Of a stretch of DNA of 64,000 nucleotides, positions 1 to 9,304 are shown one piece after another. The notes below the pieces were generated by a model that saw only the letters and a program-made list of their open reading frames with translations, did not search any database and was not told where the DNA came from. The stretch's first letter is position 1, and every line of letters begins with the position of its first letter. Source of the DNA: Novosphingobium percolationis (lineage in GTDB: Bacteria; Pseudomonadota; Alphaproteobacteria; Sphingomonadales; Sphingomonadaceae); NCBI RefSeq assembly GCF_020179425.1, contig NZ_JAILYM010000007.1, positions 1 to 64,000 on the forward strand. The letters are read 5' to 3'. The translations under genes were made by a program, and so were the position numbers.

Positions 1-443
1 GTTACGTTAGGACATGCAAACGTGACGACTATCTAACTGCCACCCCGAGCCCTGAAGCCCCAGGAGCAGGCGCCGTCGCCCACATGTCCCTTCATCTTTT
101 CCTACAATGTCAAAGAACCACTCAACCCACCTCAACCCGATATACACCGGAGAGACGAAATCGGCCGGACAACCTTCCCTCCCCATCTTCCGATCGGGAA
201 AACCAGGTGTCCGTCCTATGTGGCGACCAGCAATTCAGCGCCTCAAAGGCGGCGTCCCTGCCGGTGAACACGCCTCTAGATACCACCCTCGATTCGGTCA
301 ACACTCAAATTGCAGAAAAATGGCAGGCATCCCAAAATGGCCGGGTTCCGGGCTTTGCGTGTGCCCTCACGCTTTTTTTACGGTAAATGCTCTAACCGGC
401 ACGAGCGCAGGCGCGCTGGCGTGCTGCTAACGCCGGAACCCGA
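1..443. other. Gene-free, lower-GC leader region
   Basis: No convincing gene was found here. The short open frames have no coding-type GC wobble pattern and match no family I know. Base composition is visibly lower in GC than everything downstream, with runs such as AAATTGCAGAAAAATGG near 306-322. A short hairpin with a T tract lies at 357-379. The region precedes a glycosyltransferase and flippase pair, so it may be the leader of a polysaccharide cluster or the edge of a different DNA segment; the window start prevents a decision. Confidence 0.5.
357..379 (+). terminator. Weak intrinsic-terminator-like hairpin
   Basis: GCGTG at 357-361 pairs with CACGC at 368-372 across a six-base loop and is followed directly by seven T residues (373-379). 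The stem is only five base pairs, so termination would be inefficient. It would end a plus-strand transcript entering from the left, or act in the leader of the glycosyltransferase gene at 444. Confidence 0.35.
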
Positions 444-1442
444 ATGCCGACCGACAATCCCCGCATCAGTGTCGCGCTCAGCGTCTACAATGGCGAGCGT
501 TTCCTCGCGCAGGCGATCGAGAGCGTGCTGGGGCAGACCTGCGGGGACTTCGAGTTCCTGATTCTCGACGATGGTTCGCGCGATGCGACGCCTGCGATCA
601 TCGCCGACCATGCCGCTCGCGATCCGCGCATCCGCCCGATCGTGCGCGAAAACCGCGGCCTTGTCGCCAGCCTCAACCAGTTGCTGGCCGAGGCGCGCGC
701 GCCGCTGGTGGCGCGCATGGATGCAGACGATCTCTGCCTGCCCGAGCGGCTCGGCCGCCAGCTGGCCTATCTCGATGCGCACCCCGAAATCGGCGTCCTT
801 GGCACTTGGACCGAGGATATCGACGAACTGGGCGGCCCCCACCCGGTCCTCGCCCCGGATCACCCGCTCGGCCACGAGGACTTCCTGCGGGCGGTCGAAC
901 TTGGCCTGCCCCTGCTGTGCCACCCAGCGGTGATGTATCGCCGCGACGTGGTGCTGTCGGTCGGCGGCTATCACGCCGCCTTCCGCCATTGCGAGGATCT
1001 CGACCTGTGGCTGCGGCTGGCGGCGGTGACGCGCATCGCCAACCTGCCCGAGCGGCTGCTGCGCTATCGCCATTACGAAGAGCAGGTCTCGAGCCGACAC
1101 GCCACGGTGCAGCAGGTCGGCGCGGCAGTGGCCCGCATCGCACATGGCGAACGACAGGCAGGACGCCCCGATCCTACGGCAGATCTCGACGTCCTCCCCC
1201 CTATCGACCAGCTCGATGCCCTGTTCGGGCGCGAAGGCGTCGCTCGCGCCGTGCGCGCACGTGTCGCGCCGGGGTTGCTCTATTCGCGGAGCGCGCTGCG
1301 CGACGACGGCTTCGACATCCTTCAGCGCTATATTCGCGAAGGCGGTTCGCGCGACGGCCTGTGGCGGACCGTGGGCAGGCTGGTCCGCTTCGGCGAACCG
1401 CTGCGGGCGGTTCAGCTCGCGGCGACTCTGGCGCTGGGGTGA
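444..1442 (+). CDS. Family 2 glycosyltransferase
   Basis: A 332-residue cytoplasmic or peripheral GT-A fold glycosyltransferase that would move a sugar from a nucleotide donor to a lipid-linked or polysaccharide acceptor. The N-terminus opens with the SVYNGE strand (residues 13-18) typical of GT2 enzymes. The donor-binding DDG is at 42-44 and the metal-binding DADD at 93-96. The C-terminal third is helical and unassigned. GGAA lies about 8 bases before the ATG. The flippase gene begins 5 bases after the stop, so the two are probably cotranscribed and act on the same surface polysaccharide. Donor and acceptor cannot be deduced. Confidence 0.9.
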   Translation: MPTDNPRISVALSVYNGERFLAQAIESVLGQTCGDFEFLILDDGSRDATPAIIADHAARDPRIRPIVRENRGLVASLNQLLAEARAPLVARMDADDLCLPERLGRQLAYLDAHPEIGVLGTWTEDIDELGGPHPVLAPDHPLGHEDFLRAVELGLPLLCHPAVMYRRDVVLSVGGYHAAFRHCEDLDLWLRLAAVTRIANLPERLLRYRHYEEQVSSRHATVQQVGAAVARIAHGERQAGRPDPTADLDVLPPIDQLDALFGREGVARAVRARVAPGLLYSRSALRDDGFDILQRYIREGGSRDGLWRTVGRLVRFGEPLRAVQLAATLALG

Positions 1443-1447
1443 CTTCC

Positions 1448-2938
1448 ATGGAGAACGACACCCGCGAACCCGCAGCAATGAGCGTGCGCGGGGCCGCAGT
1501 CTGGGCCATGGCCGGGCAATACCTGTCGTTCGCGATCCAGTTCGCGACCTCGGTCGTGATCTCGCGCCTGTTCCTCAGCCCTGCAGAAGTCGGCCTCTTC
1601 TCGATCGCCATGGCGGCTGCGCTGGTCGTCGCGGTGCTGCAGGACTTCGGCCTTGCGCGCTATATTTCAGGGCTGCCAAGCCTCGACCGCGACGAGATCG
1701 CGCGCTGCGGGTCGGTGGCGTTCCTGTTCGCCTTTACCATCGCGGGCGTGCTGGCGCTGGCGAGCGGCGTGCTGGCACGCTTCTATGGTCAGATGGCGCT
1801 GGCTCCCCTGCTACGGATCATCGCCGCCAGTTACCTGTTCGTGCCGCTGTCGGTGATCCCGATGGCGCTGATGGCGCGAGCGATGCAGTTTCGCGGGCAT
1901 TTCGTGGTCAACCTGTCGGGCGCACTGGCGCAAGGGGCGGTCGCCCTGGCCCTTGCAGCGGCGGGCTCGTCGGCCTTCGCGCTCGCCTGGGCGACGGTGG
2001 CCGCCGCCGCCGCGCGCGGGATCGCCGCGCAAGTGCTGCGCCCCAGCCTGCCGCGCCGGGTGCGGCTGGACGGCATCGCCCCGGTGCTCGGCTTTGGCGC
2101 GCGCTCAAGCCTGCTCTACCTGTCGGGCGCTCTTGGCACACGCACGCCCGACCTGATCGTGGGCAAGGCGCTGGGCACGTTTGCAGTCGGCCTGTTCAGC
2201 CGCGCGGCGAGCCTGTCGGACCAGTTCCGGATGCTGATCTCTGGCGCGATCGGCAGCGTGTTCTACCCCGCCTTCGCGCGCATCCGCGACCGGGGCGAGC
2301 CGCTCGGCCCGGCGTATCTGCGCGTCTGCGCGGGCTATTCGGGGGTGATCTGGCCGGGCATGGCGGGCCTCGCGCTCGCGTCCGAACCGTTGATCCGCGC
2401 GCTCTACGGCCCGGCGTGGAGCGCGACGGCCATGCCGCTCACCCTGATCGCGCTGACCGAAGTGCTGCTGGTTGCGCTGCCATTGCACATCGACCTGCCG
2501 ATTCTGGCGGGCAAGCTCAACCCGCTGCTGGCGCGCAACGTGATCGACACCGCCATGTCGGTGCTGCTGCTGGCGATCGGCTGCCGCTGGGGCATTGCCG
2601 GGGCCGCGGCCTCACGGCTGGTCTACGGCGCGTGCTGGTACCTGCTCTACTTCGGGTTCCTGAAGCGCATCATCGGCTTTGATGCGCGCGCGCTGCTTGC
2701 CATCTATGTCCGCAGCGCGCTGGCGACGCTGGCGGCGCTGGCCCCGCTGGCGCTCGCCTATGTCCTGTGGAGCCCGCCTGCGACCATGGGCTTTGCCCCG
2801 CTGGCGCTCGCCGCGCTGGCCGGAGGCCTGTGCTGGCTCGCTGCGCTGGCGTTGCTGCGGCATCCGGTTCTGGACGAACTGATCGGCATCGCGCGACAGG
2901 TGCCGCTGCTTTCGCAGGTAATCCCCGTCCCGCGCTGA
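1448..2938 (+). CDS. Oligosaccharide flippase, Wzx/PST-like (MOP superfamily)
   Basis: A 496-residue polytopic inner-membrane protein of the polysaccharide flippase branch of the MOP superfamily, expected to flip undecaprenyl-linked oligosaccharide or teichuronic-type repeats to the periplasmic face. About 12-14 hydrophobic segments run from residue 20 to the C-terminus. The region around residues 8-60 (AAVWAMAGQYLSF followed by RLFLSPAEVGLFS) is the usual start of this family. The ATG at 1448 was chosen because it sits 5 bases after the glycosyltransferase stop and puts the first membrane segment near the N-terminus. An upstream in-frame extension would run back through the glycosyltransferase gene and is not credible. 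Confidence 0.88.
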   Translation: MENDTREPAAMSVRGAAVWAMAGQYLSFAIQFATSVVISRLFLSPAEVGLFSIAMAAALVVAVLQDFGLARYISGLPSLDRDEIARCGSVAFLFAFTIAGVLALASGVLARFYGQMALAPLLRIIAASYLFVPLSVIPMALMARAMQFRGHFVVNLSGALAQGAVALALAAAGSSAFALAWATVAAAAARGIAAQVLRPSLPRRVRLDGIAPVLGFGARSSLLYLSGALGTRTPDLIVGKALGTFAVGLFSRAASLSDQFRMLISGAIGSVFYPAFARIRDRGEPLGPAYLRVCAGYSGVIWPGMAGLALASEPLIRALYGPAWSATAMPLTLIALTEVLLVALPLHIDLPILAGKLNPLLARNVIDTAMSVLLLAIGCRWGIAGAAASRLVYGACWYLLYFGFLKRIIGFDARALLAIYVRSALATLAALAPLALAYVLWSPPATMGFAPLALAALAGGLCWLAALALLRHPVLDELIGIARQVPLLSQVIPVPR

Positions 2939-3005
2939 GACCATAGCGCAAATCCGTGGCGTCCGGCCCCGCGCAGGCGTATGCTGCGTGCGGGAGTACG
3001 ATGCC

Positions 3006-3953
3006 ATGAACCTGCGATCGCATAAGGCGACGGGGTTGCTGCTGGCGCTGGTCACGCTGTGGCCGGCGACCGTTGCTGCGCAACCCCTGCCAGCCGCTGA
3101 AATGATGCCAGCCCCGGAAACGAACCCCACCGAGACCGTCATTCTCGGCCGCGACGGCGGGCAGCGCCTGACCGTGCCCGTGCGGATCGGCACGGCGGGG
3201 CCCTTCGAATTCCTGGTCGATACCGGCGCGGAACGCACCGTGCTGGCGCGCAACATCGCAACGCGGCTCGGCCTTGTCGCGCAAGGCACCGCGCGCATGA
3301 TCGGTGTGGCGGGCGAACAGCAGGTCGATCTGGTCGACGTGGCCGAAATCGGGCTTGGCGCGCGCAGCTTCTTCGATCTGTCTGCGCCGCTGCTCGAAGG
3401 CGGCAACATCGGTGCCGACGGCATCGTCGGATTGGACAGCCTGCAAGGCCAGCGCGTGCTGATCGACTTCGATCGCAATCGCATGGCCATCGGCGAGGCG
3501 GCGGAACTGGGCGGCAGCAAGGGGTTCGAGATCGTCGTCACCGCGCGCCGCCGGTCGGGCCAGCTGATCATGACCGACGCCGTGATCGACGGCGTGCGCA
3601 CCGCGGTCGTGGTCGATACCGGCTCGGACACCTCGATCGGCAACCGCGCGCTGCAAAACGCGCTCGTGCGCCGCCATTCGCACCAGCAGGCGGAACTGCT
3701 CTCGGTCACCGGGCAGACGATCTTTGCCGACATCGGCATCGCCCGCAGGCTGGAACTCGGGCAGCTGGTGATGACCAACACCCAGCTGGTCTTTGCCGAC
3801 GCGCCGCCGTTCGAACGGCTGGGCCTGGCGCGCAGGCCCGCGCTGCTGCTGGGCATGAACCAGCTGCGGATGTTCCACCGCGTTGCCATCGACTTTGCCG
3901 CGCGGCGCATCCTGTTCGACATGCCCGAAGGCGCGGGCTTGCCGCCGATCTGA
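3006..3953 (+). CDS. Secreted retropepsin-like aspartic protease with two DTG motifs
   Basis: A 315-residue exported protein. Residues 1-26 form a signal peptide ending at a VAAQ-type site. Two aspartic-protease active-site motifs are visible: LVDTGAERTVL (DTG at residues 72-74) and VVDTGSDTSIG (DTG at 204-206), each starting a retropepsin-like lobe, so one chain could form a complete bilobal active site. The family is aspartyl protease/clan AA; the substrate is unknown, periplasmic proteolysis being the likely role. The ATG at 3006 has GGGAG about 8 bases upstream. A GTG 18 bases earlier would add six residues before the signal peptide. It precedes the ABC exporter gene with no obvious functional link. 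Confidence 0.82.
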   Translation: MNLRSHKATGLLLALVTLWPATVAAQPLPAAEMMPAPETNPTETVILGRDGGQRLTVPVRIGTAGPFEFLVDTGAERTVLARNIATRLGLVAQGTARMIGVAGEQQVDLVDVAEIGLGARSFFDLSAPLLEGGNIGADGIVGLDSLQGQRVLIDFDRNRMAIGEAAELGGSKGFEIVVTARRRSGQLIMTDAVIDGVRTAVVVDTGSDTSIGNRALQNALVRRHSHQQAELLSVTGQTIFADIGIARRLELGQLVMTNTQLVFADAPPFERLGLARRPALLLGMNQLRMFHRVAIDFAARRILFDMPEGAGLPPI

Positions 3954-4011
3954 GGAGTTCAATTCCCAAGGGGACTGGCGCGCGGGGGGAAAGCGCCTAT
4001 CTGGAAAGGCG

Positions 4012-5829
4012 ATGCCGCCAGATACCGCCACCGACCGCAACGCCCGTCACGACGGCTGGATGACGCTCCAGCGTTTCCTCCCTTACCTCTGGCCGCGCGA
4101 CAATCCGGCGCTGCGGCGGCGGATCGTCGCCGCCTGCGTGCTGATCCTGCTTTCGACGGGCGTGCAGCTTTCGCTGCCCTACGCGCTCAAATGGGCGGTC
4201 GACGCGATGAACGTCACTGGCCCGCGCGCGCTGCAGTTCGTGATGCTGACGGTGCTCGCTTATGGCGCGGGGCGCTTTATCGGCATCGCCTTCGACAACA
4301 TGCGCAACATCGTGTTCGAACGCGTCGGGCAGGATGCGACGCGGCATCTGGCCGAAAACGTCTTCGCACGCCTGCACCGCCTGTCGATGCGCTTCCACCT
4401 CGCCCGTCGCACCGGCGAAGTGACCAAGGTGATCGAGCGCGGCACCAAGAGCATCGACACGATGCTCTACTTCATGCTGTTCAACATCGCGCCGACAGTG
4501 CTGCAGCTGGTGGTGGTGGCGGTGATCTTCCAGCTCAACTTCGGCTGGGGACTGGTCGCCGCGACCGGGCTTGCGATCGTCGCCTATATCTGGGTGACGC
4601 GCACGATCACCGAATGGCGCACGCACTTGCGCGAAAAGATGAACCGGCTCGACGGGCAGGCGCTGTCGCGCGCGGTCGATTCGCTGCTCAACTACGAGAC
4701 GGTGAAGTACTTCGGCGCCGAGGCGCGCGAGGAAGCGCGCTACGCGGCGGCCACGCGCGCCTATGCCGATGCCGCGGTCAAGAGCGAGAACAGCCTCGGC
4801 CTGCTCAACATCGCGCAGGCGCTGGTGGTCAACCTGCTGATGGCGGGCGCGCTTGCCTATACGGTGTGGGGTTGGTCGAAGGGGCAGTACACCGCCGGGC
4901 AGCTCGTGTTCGTGCAGACCTACCTTACCCAGCTGTTCCGCCCGCTCGACATGCTCGGCATGGTCTATCGCACGATCCGGCAGGGGCTGATCGACATGGC
5001 CGAGATGTTCCGCCTGATCGACACGCAAGTCGAAGTGGACGACGCGCCCGGCGCGCCCGCGCTGGTCGTGCGCCGTCCCTCGGTCACGTTCGACAACGTG
5101 GTGTTCGGCTACGATCCCGATCGCACGATCCTGCACGGGCTGTCGTTCGAGGTTCCAGCCGGCAACCGCGTCGCCATCGTCGGGCCTTCGGGCGCGGGCA
5201 AGAGCACGATCGCGCGCCTGCTGTTCCGCTTCTACGATCCGCAGGCCGGGCGCATCCTGATCGACGGGCAGGACATCCGCACCGCAACGCAGGCGAGCGT
5301 GCGTGCGGCCATCGGCATCGTTCCGCAGGATTCGGTGCTGTTCAACGACACCATCGGCTACAACATCGGCTACGGCCGCGAAGGATCGGGGCAGGACGAA
5401 ATCGAGGCGGCGGCACGCGGCGCGGCCATTGCCGACTTCATCGCTCGCCTGCCCGCAGGCTATGCGACCGAAGTCGGCGAACGCGGCCTGAAGCTGTCGG
5501 GTGGCGAGAAGCAGCGCGTGGCCATTGCCCGCACGCTGCTGAAGAACCCGCCGATCCTGCTGTTCGACGAAGCGACCAGCGCGCTCGACACGCGCACCGA
5601 ACAGGAAATCCTCGGCACGATGCGCGACGTCGCCCGCGACCGGACGACGATTTCGATCGCGCACCGCCTGTCGACGATCGCGGATTCGGACACGATCCTC
5701 GTGCTGGATCAGGGCCGCCTCGCCGAACAGGGCAGCCATGCCGACCTGCTGCGCCGCAATGGCCTCTACGCCGAAATGTGGACGCGCCAGCTGGCCGAAA
5801 GCGACGAGGTCAGCGAAGCGGCGGAGTAA
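4012..5829 (+). CDS. atm1: Atm1/ABCB7-type glutathione-linked ABC exporter
   Basis: A 605-residue half-transporter with one membrane domain (about residues 35-330) and one nucleotide-binding domain: Walker A GPSGAGKST 391-399, signature LSGGE 495-499, Walker B ILLFDE 515-520, H-loop His551. It would act as an inner-membrane homodimer. From memory the sequence is nearly colinear with NaAtm1 of N. aromaticivorans, which exports glutathione, oxidised glutathione and metal-thiol conjugates. Positions equivalent to its glutathione contacts look retained (Tyr192, Arg203, Arg207, Asn266, Gln269, Arg320, numbering offset of three). The start at 4012 gives the same MPP N-terminus and has GGAAAGG just upstream. 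It probably serves heavy-metal tolerance or thiol homeostasis. Confidence 0.93.
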   Translation: MPPDTATDRNARHDGWMTLQRFLPYLWPRDNPALRRRIVAACVLILLSTGVQLSLPYALKWAVDAMNVTGPRALQFVMLTVLAYGAGRFIGIAFDNMRNIVFERVGQDATRHLAENVFARLHRLSMRFHLARRTGEVTKVIERGTKSIDTMLYFMLFNIAPTVLQLVVVAVIFQLNFGWGLVAATGLAIVAYIWVTRTITEWRTHLREKMNRLDGQALSRAVDSLLNYETVKYFGAEAREEARYAAATRAYADAAVKSENSLGLLNIAQALVVNLLMAGALAYTVWGWSKGQYTAGQLVFVQTYLTQLFRPLDMLGMVYRTIRQGLIDMAEMFRLIDTQVEVDDAPGAPALVVRRPSVTFDNVVFGYDPDRTILHGLSFEVPAGNRVAIVGPSGAGKSTIARLLFRFYDPQAGRILIDGQDIRTATQASVRAAIGIVPQDSVLFNDTIGYNIGYGREGSGQDEIEAAARGAAIADFIARLPAGYATEVGERGLKLSGGEKQRVAIARTLLKNPPILLFDEATSALDTRTEQEILGTMRDVARDRTTISIAHRLSTIADSDTILVLDQGRLAEQGSHADLLRRNGLYAEMWTRQLAESDEVSEAAE

Positions 5830-5832
5830 GCG

Positions 5833-6033
5833 TCACTTCACCACGTCGGCTTCGTGCCAGACCACGGCCTGCGCCACCTTGATGCAGTCCATGCCGCCGT
5901 CATAGGTCATCGCGGGCGAGCCATGAAGCCGCCAGCCCTGTTCCAGCGCTTCGGACACGCGTTCGCAGAAGGCGCGGTCGTCCTTGCCGGTGAGCAGGCG
6001 GTAGATCGGGCGGTTCTCAGGCGTTTCGTACAT
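5833..6033 (-). CDS. DUF1737 domain protein
   Basis: A 66-residue protein matching DUF1737 along its length: YRLLTGKDDRAFCERVSEAL, then GWRLHGSP, ending in the QAVVWHEADV block. Small stand-alone versions are common in proteobacteria and have no known function. It lies downstream of hslU on the same strand, separated by 126 bases that contain a nested hairpin, so it may be transcribed separately. It ends 3 bases after the exporter gene, convergent with it. Confidence 0.82.
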   Translation of the reverse strand: MYETPENRPIYRLLTGKDDRAFCERVSEALEQGWRLHGSPAMTYDGGMDCIKVAQAVVWHEADVVK

Positions 6034-6104
6034 GATCTTTGCACCTTGCGCGGTGGGGTCGAACCCGGTCTAGTTGATGAAACACCTGCGTCCAGCAGCG
6101 TTTC

Positions 6105-6148
6105 GGGGGCTTCAACATGACCATTGGTCATATGGCAGAGGAGCCCCC
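6105..6148 (-). terminator. Nested inverted repeat after hslU
   Basis: GGGGGCT at 6105-6111 pairs with AGCCCCC at 6142-6148. Inside lies a second perfect hairpin, ATGACC (6117-6122) with GGTCAT (6126-6131). It sits 11 bases beyond the hslU stop on the minus strand. No T tract follows, so it may be a Rho-dependent end, an mRNA 3'-stabilising structure or a regulatory structure for the downstream DUF1737 gene rather than a classical intrinsic terminator. Confidence 0.45.
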
Positions 6149-6159
6149 TCGTTGCTGCG

Positions 6160-7461
6160 TCAGAGGATGTACTTCGACAGGTCCGCGTTGGCCGCAAGGC
6201 CGCCCAGCCGCTCGGCGACATAGGCTTCGTCCACTATCACCGTTTCACCCTTGCGGTCCTCGGCGTCGAAGCTGACGTCCTCGAGCAGCTTTTCCATCAC
6301 CGTCTGCAAGCGCCGCGCGCCGATGTTCTCTACGCTTTCGTTGACTTGCGCAGCGGTGCGCGCGACCGCGCGGATCGCGCCCGGCGTGAAATCGAGCGTG
6401 ACCTCCTCGGTGGCGATCAGCGCGCGGTACTGTTCGACCAGATTGGCCCGCGTTTCCGACAGGATGCGCACGAAGTCGTCCTCGGTCAGCGCCTGCAATT
6501 CCACACGGATCGGCAGGCGGCCCTGCAATTCGGGCAACATGTCGCTCGGCTTGGCGACGTGGAACGCGCCCGAGGCGATGAACAGCACGTGGTCTGTCTT
6601 CATCGGCCCGTACTTGGTCGAAACCGTGGTGCCTTCGATCAGCGGCAGCAGATCGCGCTGCACGCCTTCGCGGCTGACCGATCCGCCGCGCACGTCGCTG
6701 ACCGCGATCTTGTCGATCTCGTCAAGGAAGACGATGCCGTTGGTCTCGGCGTTCTGCAGCGCCACGCGGGCGACGTCGTCCTGGTCCATGCGCTTTTCGG
6801 CTTCTTCATCGACCAGCTTGTCCCACGCGTCGGCCACGCGCATCTTGCGCCGCTTCATCTGCTGCCGACCGAAGGCCTTGCCCATCATGTCGCTGAGATT
6901 GATCATGCCGACATTGCCGCCCATGCCGGGAATCTCCATCGGCATCGAGGGTGCGTCCTCGACCTCGATCTCGACTTCGACGTCGTTCATCGAACCATCG
7001 GCCAGCCGGGCCTTGAAGCTCTCGCGCGTCGCTTCGCTGGCGCCGTCGCCGACCAGCGCCTTGAGCAGCCGGTCCATCGCGGCCTTGCTCGCCGCATCGC
7101 GCACCGCATCGCGGCGGCGTTCCTTTTCCAGCCGGATCGCCTCTTCCACCAGGTCGCGTGCGATCTGCTCCACGTCGCGGCCGACATAGCCGACCTCGGT
7201 GAACTTGGTCGCCTCCACCTTTACGAACGGCGCATCGGCCAGCTTGGCGAGGCGGCGGCTGATCTCGGTCTTGCCGCAGCCGGTCGGCCCGATCATCAGG
7301 ATGTTCTTCGGGGAAACCTCGTCGCGCAGGTCGGCTGACAGGCGCTGGCGCCGCCAGCGGTTGCGCAGCGCGACGGCCACGGCCTTCTTGGCATCGGTCT
7401 GGCCGACGATGTGTTCGTCCAGCGCGCGGACAATGGCCTTGGGGGTGAGGGTATCGGTCAT
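6160..7461 (-). CDS. hslU: HslU, ATPase subunit of the HslVU protease
   Basis: A 433-residue AAA+ unfoldase that feeds substrates into the HslV peptidase chamber in the cytoplasm. Visible landmarks: Walker A GPTGCGKT at residues 58-65, pore loop GYVGRD 91-96, an I-domain insertion at about 110-235, Walker B IVFLDE 243-248, and the C-terminal tail SKYIL that docks into HslV pockets. Length is normal for the family. It follows hslV by 5 bases, so the two are one transcript, which fits the heat-shock-type promoter in front of hslV. Confidence 0.98.
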   Translation of the reverse strand: MTDTLTPKAIVRALDEHIVGQTDAKKAVAVALRNRWRRQRLSADLRDEVSPKNILMIGPTGCGKTEISRRLAKLADAPFVKVEATKFTEVGYVGRDVEQIARDLVEEAIRLEKERRRDAVRDAASKAAMDRLLKALVGDGASEATRESFKARLADGSMNDVEVEIEVEDAPSMPMEIPGMGGNVGMINLSDMMGKAFGRQQMKRRKMRVADAWDKLVDEEAEKRMDQDDVARVALQNAETNGIVFLDEIDKIAVSDVRGGSVSREGVQRDLLPLIEGTTVSTKYGPMKTDHVLFIASGAFHVAKPSDMLPELQGRLPIRVELQALTEDDFVRILSETRANLVEQYRALIATEEVTLDFTPGAIRAVARTAAQVNESVENIGARRLQTVMEKLLEDVSFDAEDRKGETVIVDEAYVAERLGGLAANADLSKYIL

Positions 7462-7466
7462 GGGGA

Positions 7467-8054
<588 letters not shown>

Positions 8055-8062
8055 GCACCGCG

Positions 8063-8090
8063 ATATGAGGGGCGCATGTTGGATTTCAAG
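8063..8090 (-). promoter_or_regulatory. Sigma32 (RpoH)-type heat-shock promoter of hslVU
   Basis: On the minus strand CTTGAAA (8090-8084) is followed after 11 bases by CCCCTCATAT (8072-8063), close to the heat-shock consensus CTTGAAA plus CCCCATnT. From CTTG the distance to the CTCAT part is 17 bases, as in alphaproteobacterial RpoH promoters. It lies in the gap between bamE and hslV. Known regulation of hslVU by RpoH supports the call. Transcription would begin around 8056, almost at the hslV ATG. Confidence 0.7.
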
Positions 8091-8110
8091 CAGGCGATTT
8101 CAGGCGGGGA

Positions 8111-8608
8111 TCAGCTGCCGTTCGGGCCCGACCCTGCCGGGCCACCCTGCTGGGCGCCGCCGCCCGGCAGCGCGCCGACCGCGCCGATGTTGCCGAACAG
8201 GTCTTCGAAGAAGCTGCGATCGCGGCCCAGCGTCGGCGTCTTGTCGCCATCGGGGCTGATACGCACGACCTTTTCCATGCCTTCGCGGCTGACGCTCGAC
8301 ACGTTGCCCTTGGGATCGAAGTCGATCTTGATGATCTTCTCGTCCTTGGTGCGCGGGCGCGTGAAGGGGGCCTGCTTCGTATCGATCGACACGTAGTACC
8401 AGGTCTGCTTGCCGAACTGGCTCTTGAACGTGGGCTGGCCCAGCGCACGTTCGACCGAGAGGCGGTTGTCGATGCCCGGCTGCATCGAATCGGTCAGCGC
8501 CGGATCGATCAGGTAACCGCGATGATCGCGGATGCTGGAGCAGCCGGAGGCCAGCACGGCAAGGCCGACAATCGCCATCGCGCGCAGGCCAACCTCGGTA
8601 TTTCGCAT
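8111..8608 (-). CDS. bamE: BamE, outer-membrane assembly lipoprotein (SmpA/OmlA)
   Basis: A 165-residue lipoprotein of the BAM complex, which inserts beta-barrel proteins into the outer membrane. A signal peptide ends in the lipobox LASGC with the lipidated Cys23. The BamE core follows (YLIDPAL, then a GxD-type turn, RALGQPT and the TWYYVS strand). The C-terminus is a Gly/Pro-rich tail that E. coli BamE lacks. The start at 8608 was preferred because GGAG stands 6 bases upstream and the signal peptide then begins at once; a frame extending 30 codons upstream gives a poor leader. It is divergent from the bc1-chaperone gene, an arrangement I associate with alphaproteobacteria. Confidence 0.92.
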   Translation of the reverse strand: MRNTEVGLRAMAIVGLAVLASGCSSIRDHRGYLIDPALTDSMQPGIDNRLSVERALGQPTFKSQFGKQTWYYVSIDTKQAPFTRPRTKDEKIIKIDFDPKGNVSSVSREGMEKVVRISPDGDKTPTLGRDRSFFEDLFGNIGAVGALPGGGAQQGGPAGSGPNGS

Positions 8609-8788
8609 TCTTCGCTCCGATCCATCGATCCGGGCACCCTCCCGGACAATTGCCATGCGCCCCGGTGTCCCTATATCGCGGCAAGCCTTAGGGTCCAAAC
8701 GGCATTACCGCAATGGCGCGGTTGCGCTGGGGCCCCCCGCTTGAATTGGCCCTGAACGGGCGCACCGCTGATGAAAGGTTCCTTCGCC

Positions 8789-9304
8789 ATGTCGCTGCTC
8801 TCCCGCCTGTTCGGCCAGACGCAGGATGATCGCGCCGTCGCGCGGCCGCTGTGGCACAAGGTGGTGGAAATCGCGCGCGAGCCCGAATGGTATCGCGACT
8901 GCGGCATTGCCGACAGCGTCGCCGGGCGCTTCGATGCGATCACGCTGATCCTGTCGGTCGTGCTGCTGCGCATGGAGCGCGAACAGGAATTGATCGAGCC
9001 CTCGGTGCGGCTGACCGAACTGTTCGTCGAGGACATGGACGGCCAGCTGCGCGAAAGCGGCGTGGGCGACCTGATGGTGGGCAAGCACGTGGGCAAGCTG
9101 ATGAGCACGCTGGGCGGCAGGCTCGGCGCCTATCGCACCGGGTTGGAAGCAGGCGAGGCGGCGATGGCCGAGGCCGTGGCACGCAACGTCACGTTGAAGG
9201 ACGGGGCCGACCCGCTGCTGGCCGCGCAGCGCGCGCGCGCCTTCGCCGCAGGCCTCGCGCTGGTGCCGGCGCATCGCGTGCTGGCGGCGGAGATCGGCAA
9301 GTGA
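8789..9304 (+). CDS. Ubiquinol-cytochrome c chaperone (CBP3 family)
   Basis: A 171-residue protein of the ubiquinol-cytochrome c chaperone family, related to mitochondrial CBP3, implied in assembly of the cytochrome bc1 complex. The PLWHKVVEIAREPEWY segment and the later GVGDLMVGKHVGKLM helix are typical of the family. The ATG at 8789 is preceded by AAAGG at a good distance; another ATG 18 bases upstream is possible. The stop overlaps the GTG of the next gene, indicating translational coupling. Confidence 0.85.
   Translation: MSLLSRLFGQTQDDRAVARPLWHKVVEIAREPEWYRDCGIADSVAGRFDAITLILSVVLLRMEREQELIEPSVRLTELFVEDMDGQLRESGVGDLMVGKHVGKLMSTLGGRLGAYRTGLEAGEAAMAEAVARNVTLKDGADPLLAAQRARAFAAGLALVPAHRVLAAEIGK

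Noticed and set aside
3997-5739. A 580-codon open frame on the minus strand
   Set aside because: It is antisense to the Atm1-like exporter gene; composition is that of a mirrored GC-rich frame.
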